Of a stretch of DNA of 64,000 bases, positions 16,631 through 25,069 are shown piece after piece. Made by a program: the position numbers and the translations under genes. The stretch comes from CAZTDU01 sp050248795 (GTDB lineage: Bacteria; Pseudomonadota; Gammaproteobacteria; Burkholderiales; SG8-39). Under the pieces are notes generated by a model. The model was not told where the DNA came from. It saw nothing but the letters and a program-made list of their open reading frames with translations, and did not search any database. Location: contig JBFWRS010000003.1 in the NCBI GenBank assembly GCA_050248795.1, positions 1 to 64,000 on the forward strand, read 5' to 3'. The number at the start of each line of letters is the position of its first letter. The first letter of the stretch is position 1.

Positions 16631-16932
16631 GCGGCAACCGGGTAGAACTCTCGGGGTCGCTCGCCCGCATCGAGGCGCTGCGGCACACCCCGGCGGGCGT
16701 CACGGTACTCGAGTTCGGCTTGAAGCACGCGTCCGAAAGGATCGAAGCCGGCAAACCGAGGACCGTGGAACTGGAAGTCGACGCGATCGCCTTCGAGAGT
16801 GATGCCCGCGTGGTGGCCGGTGCGGCGCTGGGCACGGGGCTGAAGGTGGAAGGATTTCTGGCGGCAAAGAGCAGGCGCTCGAGAAAGATCGTCCTGCACG
16901 TGACGCGAATCGAATTCGTTGAAGGGGTCTGA
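16627..16932 (+). CDS. priB: Primosomal replication protein N (PriB)
   Basis: A single-stranded-DNA-binding OB-fold protein of about 101 residues that links PriA and DnaT during restart of stalled forks. The motifs GNRVELSGSLARIEALRHTP, VLEFGLKHASE and VEGFLAAKSRRSRKIVLHV match betaproteobacterial PriB. The only codon that gives a normal N-terminus is a CTG overlapping the rpsF stop (CTGA); no ATG, GTG or TTG is in frame until more than 30 codons later. Synthesis therefore probably depends on ribosomes terminating at rpsF. Confidence 0.85.
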   Translation: MSGNRVELSGSLARIEALRHTPAGVTVLEFGLKHASERIEAGKPRTVELEVDAIAFESDARVVAGAALGTGLKVEGFLAAKSRRSRKIVLHVTRIEFVEGV

Positions 16933-16933
16933 C

Positions 16934-17221
16934 ATGGCATTCGGAAAGAGCAAGTTCAAGGGCAAGGGCAAAGGCAAGGACAAGAAGGACCGGGGGCAGC
17001 GATCGCTGTTCCGGCGCCGCAAGTTCTGCCGCTTCACGGCCGAGAAGATCGAGTGGATCGACTACAAGGCGGTGGACCTGCTGAAGGATTTCATCAATGA
17101 GAACGGCAAGGTCATCCCGGCGCGCATCACCGGCACATCGGCCGGGTACCAGCGGCAGCTGACCACCGCGATCAAGCGCGCGCGCTTCCTCGCGCTGCTG
17201 CCCTACACCGACCTGCACTGA
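16934..17221 (+). CDS. rpsR: 30S ribosomal protein S18
   Basis: A 95-residue S18 protein. The conserved core runs from RRRKFCRFTAEKIEWIDYKA to AIKRARFLALLPYTD. The N-terminus carries a Lys/Gly-rich extension (GKSKFKGKGKGKDKKD) longer than in enterobacterial S18 and likely contacting rRNA. The ATG follows GAAGGGG. It sits one base after the priB stop and 10 bp before rplI, so the four genes form one transcription unit. Confidence 0.96.
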   Translation: MAFGKSKFKGKGKGKDKKDRGQRSLFRRRKFCRFTAEKIEWIDYKAVDLLKDFINENGKVIPARITGTSAGYQRQLTTAIKRARFLALLPYTDLH

Positions 17222-17231
17222 GGGGACAGCG

Positions 17232-17681
17232 ATGCAAGTCATATTGATGGAAAAGGTGGCGAACCTCGGCAATCTCGGCGAGGTCGTCAAGGTGAAGGAT
17301 GGTTTTGCGCGCAACTTCCTGATTCCGAAGGGGAAGGCGAAGCGCGCCACGGAATCCAACCTGAAGGAGTTCGAAGCCCGGCGCGCCGAACTGGAAAAGG
17401 CGCAGGCCGAGCAGCTGACACAGGCGCAGGAGCATGCGGCCAGGCTGGATGGCCTGATGCTGCAGATCACGCAGAAGGCCGGCGTAGACGGGCGCCTGTT
17501 CGGGTCGGTGACGAACTACGACATCGTCGACGCGCTGAAGCTGCAGGGGCACGAAGTCGATCGTTCGCAGGTGCGCATGCCGGCCGGCCCGCTGAAGCAG
17601 GTGGGCGACTATCCGATCCAGATTGCGCTGCACACGGACGTCGCGGTTACCGTCACCGTTTCTGTGCTCGGCGAAAGCTGA
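17232..17681 (+). CDS. rplI: 50S ribosomal protein L9
   Basis: A 149-residue L9 protein with two globular domains joined by a long helix. The N-terminal rRNA-binding domain (MQVILMEKVANLGNLGEVV, then VKDGFARNFLIPKGKA) is complete; the central helix is visible as ARRAELEKAQAEQLTQAQEH. AGGGGAC precedes the ATG. It is the last gene of the operon and is followed by an intrinsic terminator. Confidence 0.97.
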   Translation: MQVILMEKVANLGNLGEVVKVKDGFARNFLIPKGKAKRATESNLKEFEARRAELEKAQAEQLTQAQEHAARLDGLMLQITQKAGVDGRLFGSVTNYDIVDALKLQGHEVDRSQVRMPAGPLKQVGDYPIQIALHTDVAVTVTVSVLGES

Positions 17682-17710
17682 TTTGCAGGCACGCCTGCCG
17701 CAGTTGAAGA

Positions 17711-17735
17711 AGGCGCTGGCGACAGCGCCTTTTTG
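17711..17735 (+). terminator. Rho-independent terminator after rplI
   Basis: An 8-bp stem AGGCGCTG / CAGCGCCT with a GCGA tetraloop is followed by TTTTGTTTGT. Position and U-tract fit termination of the ribosomal-protein operon just before dnaB. Confidence 0.9.
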
Positions 17736-17755
17736 TTTGTAGCATCGCGGAACCC

Positions 17756-19168
17756 ATGGCACGTTCCCAGCAGGCGACCCCCGCCGCGCCTTTCCCCGCC
17801 GACCCCCAGGTGCTTGCGCTGCGGGTGCCGCCGCACTCGGTGGAGGCAGAGCAGTCGCTGATCGGCGGCCTGCTGCTGGACAACCAGGCGTTCGACAAGG
17901 TCGCCGACCTCGTCACCGCGGACGACTTCTATCGCGACGACCACCGCCGCATCTTCCGCCACGTCGCGCGGCTGATCGAGGCGGGCAAGCCGGCCGACGT
18001 CGTCACGGTGTCCGAATCGATCGACGCAAGCGAGGACAAGGACAGGACAGGCGGCGGCGTGTATCTCGCATCGCTCGCGCAAAACACGCCCAGCGCGGTG
18101 AACATCCGTCGCTATGCGGAGCTGGTGCGCGAGCGCTCGGTGCAGCGCCGGCTCGCGCAGGTCGCCACCGAGATCGCGGACGGCGCGCTGAACCCGGGTG
18201 GCCGCGAGGTGACGCAGTTGCTCGAGCAGGCCGAGATCAGCATCCTGGAAGTCGGCGAGACCGGCGGGCGGATCAGCCGCGGTTTCCAGGAAATCAGCCC
18301 GGTGCTCGCGCGCGTGCTCGAGCGCATCGACTACCTGTATCACCGCGACAATGCCTCGGACATCACCGGCGTGCCCACCGGCTTCCAGGACCTCGACCGC
18401 ATGACCGCGGGACTGCAGCCGCAGGACCTCATCATCGTCGCCGGCAGGCCATCGATGGGCAAGACCGCGTTCGCGCTGAACATTGCCGAGCACGTCGCGG
18501 TCGACAACGGCCTGCCGGTCGCGGTATTCAGCATGGAGATGAGCGGCTCGCAGCTCGCGTCGCGGATCCTCGGTTCGATCGCGCGCGTGGACCAGCACAA
18601 GATGCGTACCGGGCGCCTGAACGACGAGGAGTGGAGCCGGCTCACGGCCGCGATCGGCAAGCTGAACGACGCGCCGGTGCACATCGATGAAACCGCAGCG
18701 CTTACCCCCGGTGAGGTGCGCTCGCGCGCGCGGCGGCTGCGCCGCCAGTGCGGCAAGCTCGGGCTGATCGTGGTCGATTACCTGCAGCTGATGAGCGCGG
18801 GCAACCCGAAGGCCAACGAGAACCGCGCCACCGAGATCTCCGAGATCTCGCGCTCGCTGAAGGCGATGGCGAAGGAGCTGGACGTGCCGGTGGTCGCGCT
18901 GTCGCAGCTGTCGCGCGCGGTCGAGTCGCGCCAGGACCGGCGCCCGATGATGTCCGACCTGCGCGAGTCAGGCGCGATCGAGCAGGACGCCGACGTGATC
19001 CTCTTCATCTACCGCGACGAGGTCTACCATCCCGAGAAGCTGGAAGCCAAGGGCCGCGCCGAGGTGATCATCGGCAAGCAGAGGAACGGCCCCATCGGCA
19101 AGGTCGACCTGACCTTCATCGGCCAGCACACGCGCTTCGAGAACTTCGCCGCGCCCGGGAACTACTGA
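17756..19168 (+). CDS. dnaB: Replicative DNA helicase DnaB
   Basis: A 470-residue hexameric 5'-to-3' helicase that drives the replication fork and recruits primase. The N-terminal primase-interaction domain (LRVPPHSVEAEQSLIGGLLL) and the RecA-like C-terminal domain are intact: Walker A GRPSMGKTAFALN, Walker B LIVVDYLQLMS, and the arginine-finger region. No intein is present. TAGCAT lies 11 nt before the ATG, so a short-leader promoter between the rplI terminator and dnaB is possible. Confidence 0.97.
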   Translation: MARSQQATPAAPFPADPQVLALRVPPHSVEAEQSLIGGLLLDNQAFDKVADLVTADDFYRDDHRRIFRHVARLIEAGKPADVVTVSESIDASEDKDRTGGGVYLASLAQNTPSAVNIRRYAELVRERSVQRRLAQVATEIADGALNPGGREVTQLLEQAEISILEVGETGGRISRGFQEISPVLARVLERIDYLYHRDNASDITGVPTGFQDLDRMTAGLQPQDLIIVAGRPSMGKTAFALNIAEHVAVDNGLPVAVFSMEMSGSQLASRILGSIARVDQHKMRTGRLNDEEWSRLTAAIGKLNDAPVHIDETAALTPGEVRSRARRLRRQCGKLGLIVVDYLQLMSAGNPKANENRATEISEISRSLKAMAKELDVPVVALSQLSRAVESRQDRRPMMSDLRESGAIEQDADVILFIYRDEVYHPEKLEAKGRAEVIIGKQRNGPIGKVDLTFIGQHTRFENFAAPGNY

Positions 19169-19170
19169 CC

Positions 19171-19186
19171 GGGCGGCGGGCCGCCC
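19171..19186. terminator. GC hairpin between convergent dnaB and methyltransferase genes
   Basis: GGGCGGC-GG-GCCGCCC fills the 18-bp gap between the two stop codons. It has no strong U-tract on either strand, so it may pause or terminate bidirectionally with help, or simply protect 3' ends. Confidence 0.4.
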
Positions 19187-20023
19187 CTACTTCTTCACTG
19201 CGATCCAGCGGCCCTCGGTGCCGTTGTCGGCGCGGAACGAGCCTTCCATGCGGTTGCCGGTCACGGTGCCGGTGAAGTCGCGGCGCACGCTGGCGTTGTC
19301 GACGTAGGCGAAGCCGATGCGAAAGCCCGACAGGCGCGCGTCGCGCAGTCCCGCCTGCACCGCACCCGGAAGGTCGACGAAGCCTTCGATCTTCTGGAAC
19401 TTCTGCTCGATCGACATGGCAGTCTTGACGCCGGTGCCTTCGAGCGACCAGCCGCCCATCACGTTCGCGGGCACTACCCAGAAGTAGGCGCGCCTGCCGT
19501 CGTAGCTGGAGATCTCGTCCGCTTCCCAGTCGTCCATCGTGAACGAATGCGACACCACGCGCGTGCCGGGCTTCATGCTGAGCAGTTGCGGCCGCAGCTT
19601 CAGGTTCAGCCCCGGCAGCAGGTACATCGTGACCACCGTCGCCGAGCTGAAGTCGGACTGGAAGATGTCTCCCTGCACCACCTTCGCGCGTGCGGCGACG
19701 CCCGCCTTGACGACGTTCTCCTGCGCATGCTTCGCCATGTCGGGGTTGTATTCGATCCCGCGCGACCTGGCGCCGAAGTTCTTCGCCGCGGCGATCGCGA
19801 TCTTGCCGTTGCCGGCGCCAAGGTCGACGACATAGTCCTGCGGCGTGACCTGCGCCATGCGCAGCATGCGGTCGACCACCTCGTCCGGCGTCGGCACCCA
19901 GATGACGTCCTTGCCGGCCTGGCCGACCTGGGGCTGGTAGCCCTTCTTGCCATCCTGTGCGTGCGGGCTGCCCGCGAGCAGCAGCGATGCGGCAAGCGCC
20001 GCGGAGAAGCGGAGTAGCGACAT
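19187..20023 (-). CDS. Exported class I SAM-dependent methyltransferase-like protein
   Basis: A 278-residue protein with a Sec signal peptide (MSLLRFSAALAASLLLAGSP, cleavage near HAQ) followed by a Rossmann methyltransferase domain. Motif I is VVDLGAGNGKIAIAAA and the acidic strand-2 end is GIEYNP. The C-terminal third (about 190-278) is beta-rich and ends FRADNGTEGRWIAVKK. S-adenosylmethionine is not known to be abundant in the periplasm, so either the leader is a membrane anchor facing the cytoplasm or the fold has another use. It is transcribed from near the PhoH gene's end, 45 bp downstream of it. Confidence 0.75.
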   Translation of the reverse strand: MSLLRFSAALAASLLLAGSPHAQDGKKGYQPQVGQAGKDVIWVPTPDEVVDRMLRMAQVTPQDYVVDLGAGNGKIAIAAAKNFGARSRGIEYNPDMAKHAQENVVKAGVAARAKVVQGDIFQSDFSSATVVTMYLLPGLNLKLRPQLLSMKPGTRVVSHSFTMDDWEADEISSYDGRRAYFWVVPANVMGGWSLEGTGVKTAMSIEQKFQKIEGFVDLPGAVQAGLRDARLSGFRIGFAYVDNASVRRDFTGTVTGNRMEGSFRADNGTEGRWIAVKK

Positions 20024-20068
20024 TCTAGGGGTCCTTGGTCTGGGCGAAGGCGCGAAGCGTAGCAGAGT

Positions 20069-21574
20069 TCAAAGTACCTCCGCCGCGTGGTCCGCGAGCC
20101 GCGAGCGCTCCCCGCGCGCAAGCGTGATGTGGCCGGAATGCGACCAGTCCTTGAAGCGATCCACCACGTAGGTCAGGCCGGAACTGCCTTCGGTGAGGTA
20201 GGGCGTGTCGATCTGCGCGATGTTGCCCAGGCACACCACCTTGGTGCCGGGGCCGGCGCGCGTCACCAGCGTTTTCATCTGCTTGGGTGTGAGGTTCTGC
20301 GCCTCGTCGATGATCAGCCACTTGTTGAGGAACGTGCGGCCGCGCATGAAGTTCAGCGACTTGATCTTGATGCGCGAGCGCACGAGGTCCCGCGTCGCCG
20401 CGCGGCCCCATTCGCCCCCCGATTCGTCGGACGCGTTCAGCACGTCGAGGTTGTCCTCGAGCGCGCCCATCCAGGGCTGCATCTTTTCCTCCTCGGTGCC
20501 GGGGAGGAAGCCGATGTCCTCGCCGATCGGCACCGTGACGCGCGTCATGATGATCTCGTTGTATCGCTTCAGGTCCAGCACCTGCGTGAGTCCCGACGCG
20601 AGCGCGAGCAGCGTCTTGCCGGTACCCGCCTGTCCCAGCAGCGTGACGAAGTCGACCGCCGGGTTCATCAGCAGATTGAGGGCGAAGTTCTGCTCGCGGT
20701 TGCGCGCGGTGACGCCCCAGACGGCGTTGCGCGCATGGGTGAAATCGCGCACCGTCTCGAGTACGGCGACGCGGCCGTTGCGTTCCTTCACCACCGCCAG
20801 CAGCGGCCGCTCGCCCGACTCCTCGTAGACGAACTCGTTCAGGTGCAGCTTCGGCACCAGCGGCCCGCGCACCCGGTAGTAGGTGCTGCCGTCCTTCTTC
20901 CACGATTCGACGTCGCGGCCGTGCGCGTCCCAGAAGTCCGCACCCAGCCTGCGCACGCCCGAGTACAGCAGGTCCGTGTCCTCGAGCACCTTGTCGTTGA
21001 AGTAGTCCTCCGCGGCGAGGCCGAGCGCGCGGGCCTTGATCCGCATGTTGATGTCCTTCGACACCAGGATCACCTCGCGCTCCGGCTTCACGCGCTGCAG
21101 GTGCAGATGGCGCACCACGGCGAGGATCTGGTTGTCGGTCTTGCCCGCGGCGAGCGTGGCCGGCAGTTCGCCGTTGATCGCCTCGGTCTGCAGGTACAGG
21201 CGGCCCAGCCGGCCGGTGCCGGCGGTCTTCGACACGATGGGCAGCCCGGACTTGATGTCGGCAACCGGATTGGACACGATCTCGTCCAGGAAGCGGCTTG
21301 CCTGGCGCGCGTTTCGCGCCACATCCGACAGCCCCTTCTTGTGGTTGTCGAGTTCCTCCAGCGTCCCGATCGGCAGGTAGATGTCGTGCTCCTCGAAGCG
21401 GAACAGGCTCGTCGGATCGTGCATCAGCACGTTGGTGTCGAGCACGAACAGCTTGGCGGTGCGCTTCCTGTGCTGCGATCGGGATTTCTTCGCCATGGCG
21501 GCGGGAGGGAGGGTGTCTTCGATGAGGTCTGCTGCGGGCTGGCTGTCTGCCGGTGAATCAGAGGGTCTTAACAA
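20069..21574 (-). CDS. PhoH family protein with N-terminal PIN domain
   Basis: A 501-residue PhoH2-type protein: a PIN nuclease domain (KLFVLDTNVLMHDPTSL, acidic residues at the expected spots, about 30-180) fused to a PhoH ATPase with Walker A GQAGTGKTLLALA and Walker B WLIIDEAQNL. Family members are RNA helicase/nucleases. The start is most likely a TTG placed 9 nt after a perfect AGGAGG (21584-21589) that lies inside the upstream peroxiredoxin gene; the next in-frame ATG (26 codons later) has no ribosome site. The two genes overlap by 17 bp. Confidence 0.92.
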   Translation of the reverse strand: MLRPSDSPADSQPAADLIEDTLPPAAMAKKSRSQHRKRTAKLFVLDTNVLMHDPTSLFRFEEHDIYLPIGTLEELDNHKKGLSDVARNARQASRFLDEIVSNPVADIKSGLPIVSKTAGTGRLGRLYLQTEAINGELPATLAAGKTDNQILAVVRHLHLQRVKPEREVILVSKDINMRIKARALGLAAEDYFNDKVLEDTDLLYSGVRRLGADFWDAHGRDVESWKKDGSTYYRVRGPLVPKLHLNEFVYEESGERPLLAVVKERNGRVAVLETVRDFTHARNAVWGVTARNREQNFALNLLMNPAVDFVTLLGQAGTGKTLLALASGLTQVLDLKRYNEIIMTRVTVPIGEDIGFLPGTEEEKMQPWMGALEDNLDVLNASDESGGEWGRAATRDLVRSRIKIKSLNFMRGRTFLNKWLIIDEAQNLTPKQMKTLVTRAGPGTKVVCLGNIAQIDTPYLTEGSSGLTYVVDRFKDWSHSGHITLARGERSRLADHAAEVL

Positions 21575-22013
21575 AGTCGAGTACCTCCTGTGCGTGACCG
21601 GGAACCTTCACTGCGCGCCATTCGCGCGCAATCCTGCCGTTCGCATCGATCACGAATGTGCTGCGCTCGATGCCGCGGACCTTCTTGCCATACATGTTCT
21701 TCAGTTTCATGACATCGTAGAAGCTGCAGGCCGTTTCGTCGGCGTCCGACAGCAGGTCGAAGGCGAGCCCGTGCTTCGCCTTGAAGTTCTCGTGGGACCG
21801 GATCGAATCGCGCGAGATGCCGAACACCTCGCAGCCCGCCTTCGCGAACGCTTTCGACAGCGCGTTGAACTGCAGGCTCTCGTCGGTGCAGCCCGGCGTG
21901 TTGTCCTTCGGGTAGAAGTAGAGGACCAGTTTGCTGCCGCGGGCAGCCGAGAGCGTGAAGGTCCTGTTCCCGGTGGCCGGGAGGGTGAAATCCGGAGCTG
22001 CTTTACCGGGCAT
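21558..22013 (-). CDS. bcp: Thioredoxin-dependent thiol peroxidase (Bcp/PrxQ type)
   Basis: A 151-residue peroxiredoxin that reduces hydrogen peroxide and alkyl hydroperoxides using thioredoxin. The peroxidatic Cys lies in FYPKDNTPGCTDESL (about residue 42). A further Cys five residues on, the usual PrxQ resolving position, is absent, so this may work as a 1-Cys enzyme or use the Cys in AGCEVFG. The active-site Arg region is present as EWRAVKVPGHAQEV. It is upstream of the PhoH-family gene and overlaps it. Confidence 0.92.
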   Translation of the reverse strand: MPGKAAPDFTLPATGNRTFTLSAARGSKLVLYFYPKDNTPGCTDESLQFNALSKAFAKAGCEVFGISRDSIRSHENFKAKHGLAFDLLSDADETACSFYDVMKLKNMYGKKVRGIERSTFVIDANGRIAREWRAVKVPGHAQEVLDFVKTL

Positions 22014-22149
22014 GCCAGGGTTTTTTTAAAAACCTTCTCAGCAATGCAACGCAAGTACTTCATTGAACATGTTTTCCACCGTATCTGCAAGTCCGGTGCA
22101 GGCGCCTGATCCGTAAGCCATTTTCAGCTCGTCGCCGGCCGCGGCACTG

Positions 22150-22518
22150 CTATGTGAACAACAGCGCGGCCGCCACTTTGCGGTGCTCGGCGACCAGCAC
22201 GTTGTAGGTGCGGCACGCGGCCTTCAGGTCCATGACTTCCACGCCGATGCGCGCTTCGGTGAGCAGGCGCGTGATGCGCGGATGTGGAAAGCGCAGTCGG
22301 TGCCCGGTGCCGAGCAGCACGATCTCCAGGTCCATGCGCGCAAGCGCGGCGAAGTCCTCCGCCGCCAGCGCGTCGAACGAGCGCGCATCCCACGCGAGCA
22401 CATGCTCCGGCAGCACCAGCAGGTTGGACGCATGCCGCTCGCCGTTCACCGCGACGTAGTCGTCGCCATACGCGGTGAAGGTGTTCAGGGAGCCGGCGCT
22501 GGAGGCGTGGAGTTTCAC
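22150..22518 (-). CDS. Mth938-like (DUF498) domain protein
   Basis: A 122-residue single-domain protein of the Mth938/NDUFAF3-like fold. Characteristic stretches are SLNTFTAYGDDYVAVNG, LIVL-like IVLLGTGHRLRFPHP and GVEVMDLKAACRTYNVLVAE. Mitochondrial relatives help assemble complex I; the bacterial function is not established. It is divergent from the aminotransferase gene, with only 15 bp between the two starts, so their promoters overlap. The 136 bp downstream, before the peroxiredoxin gene, hold only an AT-rich run and no gene I can support. Confidence 0.85.
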   Translation of the reverse strand: MKLHASSAGSLNTFTAYGDDYVAVNGERHASNLLVLPEHVLAWDARSFDALAAEDFAALARMDLEIVLLGTGHRLRFPHPRITRLLTEARIGVEVMDLKAACRTYNVLVAEHRKVAAALLFT

Positions 22519-22527
22519 TGATAAAAT
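22519..22527 (+). promoter_or_regulatory. Extended -10 promoter directly before alaC
   Basis: TGA-TAAAAT matches an extended -10 element and ends 7 nt before the A of the alaC ATG, which would put transcription start at or next to the start codon. Confidence 0.45.
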
Positions 22528-22533
22528 GGAATT

Positions 22534-23730
22534 ATGCGTGAATTTTCAAGGATCAAGCGACTTCCTCCGTATGTTTTCAACATCACCGCGGAGCTCAAGA
22601 TGGCGGCGCGGCGGCGCGGCGAGGACATCATCGACCTGTCGATGGGGAACCCCGACGGGCCGACGCCGAAGCACATCGTAGACAAACTGGTCGAGGCCGC
22701 GGAGCGCGGCGACACGCACGGCTACTCGGTGTCCAAGGGCATTCCGCGGCTGCGCCGCGCGATCTGCGACTGGTACCGGCGCCGCTACGCGGTCGAGTTC
22801 GATCCCGACAGCGAGGCCATCGTCACCATCGGCTCGAAGGAGGGGCTGGCGCACCTGATGCTCGCGACGCTCGAGCGCGGCGACACGGTGCTGGTGCCGA
22901 ACCCGTCCTATCCGATCCACATCTACGGCGCCATCATCGCCGGCGCCGACATCCGCTCGGTGCGCATGACGCCGGGCGTGGACTTCTTCGCCGAGCTCGA
23001 ACGCGCGATCGGCGAGCTGATCCCGAAGCCGAAGATGCTGATCCTCGGCTTCCCGTCGAACCCGACGGCGCAATGCGTGGAGCTCGAATTCTTCGAGCGC
23101 GTGATCGCGATCGCGAAGCAGCACGACATCCTGGTCGTGCACGACCTTGCCTACGCCGACATCACCTTCGACGGCTGGAAGGCGCCTTCGATCATGCAGG
23201 TGCCGGGAGCGCGCGATGTCGCGGTGGAATTCTTCACCATGTCCAAGAGCTACAACATGGCCGGCTGGCGCGTCGGCTTCATGGTCGGCAACAAGGACCT
23301 GGTGCACGCGCTCGCGCGCATCAAGAGCTACCACGACTACGGCACCTTCGCGCCGATCCAGGTTGCGTCCATCATCGCGCTCGACGGCCCGCAGGACTGC
23401 GTGGAGGAGATCCGCCAGACCTACCAGCGCCGGCGCGACGTCATGGTGCGCGGCCTGCACGAATGCGGCTGGATGGTCGAGAATCCCAGGGCCTCGATGT
23501 ACATCTGGGCGAAGATCCCCGAGGCGTATTCGGCGATGAAGTCGCTCGAATTCGCCAAGAAGCTGCTCGCGGACGCGAAGATCGCGGTCTCGCCGGGAAT
23601 CGGCTTCGGCGACTACGGCGACGACTACGTGCGCATCGCGCTGATCGAGAACGAGCACCGGCTGCGGCAGGCGCTGCGCGGCATCCGCGACATGCTGCGC
23701 AAGGACGGCCTGCTGAAAGGCGCGGCATGA
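22534..23730 (+). CDS. alaC: PLP-dependent alanine transaminase (AlaC type)
   Basis: A 398-residue fold-type I aminotransferase, close to AlaC and the LL-diaminopimelate aminotransferase group, interconverting pyruvate and alanine with glutamate. The opening FSRIKRLPPYVFNITAELK is characteristic of AlaC; SMGNPDGPTP and the PLP-lysine motif TMSKSYNMAGWRVGF are intact. It begins the alaC-hom-thrC amino-acid block typical of betaproteobacteria. The start has only a weak GGA 3 nt upstream and a probable -10 just before it. Confidence 0.9.
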   Translation: MREFSRIKRLPPYVFNITAELKMAARRRGEDIIDLSMGNPDGPTPKHIVDKLVEAAERGDTHGYSVSKGIPRLRRAICDWYRRRYAVEFDPDSEAIVTIGSKEGLAHLMLATLERGDTVLVPNPSYPIHIYGAIIAGADIRSVRMTPGVDFFAELERAIGELIPKPKMLILGFPSNPTAQCVELEFFERVIAIAKQHDILVVHDLAYADITFDGWKAPSIMQVPGARDVAVEFFTMSKSYNMAGWRVGFMVGNKDLVHALARIKSYHDYGTFAPIQVASIIALDGPQDCVEEIRQTYQRRRDVMVRGLHECGWMVENPRASMYIWAKIPEAYSAMKSLEFAKKLLADAKIAVSPGIGFGDYGDDYVRIALIENEHRLRQALRGIRDMLRKDGLLKGAA

Positions 23731-23758
23731 TGCGCGGCTCCATGGAGGGCGCGCCGCG

Positions 23759-25069
23759 ATGAAACCGATCAACGTCGGCCTGCTCGGCATCGGCACCGTC
23801 GGCGGCGGTACCTGGGACGTGCTAAAGCGCAACGCCGGCGAGATCGAGCGGCGCGCCGGGCGCGCGATCCGCATCACGATGGTCGCCGACAAGCGCACCG
23901 GCTACGCCAGGGGCGTCGTCAAGGGCCGCGCCGTGGTTACCGACGACGCGCGCGAGGTCACGCGCGCGAAGGACATCGACATCGTCATCGAGCTGATCGG
24001 CGGCTACACGCTCGCCCGCGAGCTGGTGCTGGACGCGATCGCCCACGGCAAGCACGTCGTCACCGCCAACAAGGCGCTGCTCGCCACGCACGGCAACGAG
24101 ATCTTCGCCGCCGCGCAGAAAGAGGGCGTCATGGTGGCGTTCGAGGCCGCGGTCGCGGGCGGCATACCGATCATCAAGGCGCTGCGCGAAGGACTCGCGG
24201 CCAACCGCATCGAATGGATCGCCGGCATCATCAACGGCACATCCAACTTCATCCTGTCCGAGATGCGCGACAAGGGCCTCGCCTTCGCCGACGTGCTGCA
24301 GGATGCGCAGGCCAAGGGCTACGCCGAGGCCGACCCGACCTTCGACATCGAGGGCATCGACGCCGCGCACAAGCTGACGATCCTGTCGGCGCTCGCGTTC
24401 GGCATCCCGATGCAGTTCGGCAAGGCGTACACCGAGGGCGTGGCAAAGCTCACGCGGGAGGACATCACCTACGCCGAGCAGCTCGGCTACCGCATCAAGC
24501 TGCTGGGAATCACGCGCCGCGCGGCGAAGGGCATCGAGCTGCGGGTGCACCCGACACTGGTGCCGGCGCGCCGCCTGATCGCGAACGTCGAAGGCGTCAT
24601 GAATGCGGTGCTGATCAAGGGCGATGCGGTGGGGCCGACCATGTACTACGGCGCGGGCGCCGGCAGCCTGCCCACCGCGAGCGCGGTGGTGGCCGATCTC
24701 GTCGACGTCACGCGGCTCATCACCGCCGACCCCGAGCACCGCGTGCCGCACCTCGCCTTCCAGCCCGACCGGCTTTCCAGCGAGCGCATCCTGCCGATGG
24801 GCGAGGTGGAGACCTCGTACTACCTGCGCATGCGCGTGGTGGACAAGCCGGGCGTGCTCGCCGACATCACGCGCATCCTGGCGGACTCGCGCATCTCCAT
24901 CGGCGCGATGGTGCAGAAGGAACCCGGCGAAGGCGAGAAGCGCGTCGATATCGTGCTGCTGACGCATCGCGCAGTCGAAAAGGACGTGAACAGCGCGCTG
25001 AAGCGCATCGAGCGGCTGGCAAGTGTCGTCGGCAAGGTCACGCGCATCCGGCTCGAAGAACTGCTTTGA
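23759..25069 (+). CDS. hom: Homoserine dehydrogenase
   Basis: A 436-residue monofunctional homoserine dehydrogenase, reducing aspartate semialdehyde to homoserine. NAD(P)-binding GLLGIGTVGGGTW opens the protein; the catalytic region contains GIINGTSNFILSEM and YAEADPTFDIEGIDAAHK. A C-terminal ACT domain (about 350-430, YYLRMRVVDKPGVLADITRI) implies threonine feedback control. It shares one base with the thrC ATG. Together with AlaC and ThrC it channels aspartate-family carbon to threonine. Confidence 0.96.
   Translation: MKPINVGLLGIGTVGGGTWDVLKRNAGEIERRAGRAIRITMVADKRTGYARGVVKGRAVVTDDAREVTRAKDIDIVIELIGGYTLARELVLDAIAHGKHVVTANKALLATHGNEIFAAAQKEGVMVAFEAAVAGGIPIIKALREGLAANRIEWIAGIINGTSNFILSEMRDKGLAFADVLQDAQAKGYAEADPTFDIEGIDAAHKLTILSALAFGIPMQFGKAYTEGVAKLTREDITYAEQLGYRIKLLGITRRAAKGIELRVHPTLVPARRLIANVEGVMNAVLIKGDAVGPTMYYGAGAGSLPTASAVVADLVDVTRLITADPEHRVPHLAFQPDRLSSERILPMGEVETSYYLRMRVVDKPGVLADITRILADSRISIGAMVQKEPGEGEKRVDIVLLTHRAVEKDVNSALKRIERLASVVGKVTRIRLEELL

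Noticed and set aside
22018..22040. T7/A5 run before bcp as an intrinsic terminator
   Set aside because: The inverted A/T sequence has almost no stable stem and there is no upstream gene ending on the plus strand.
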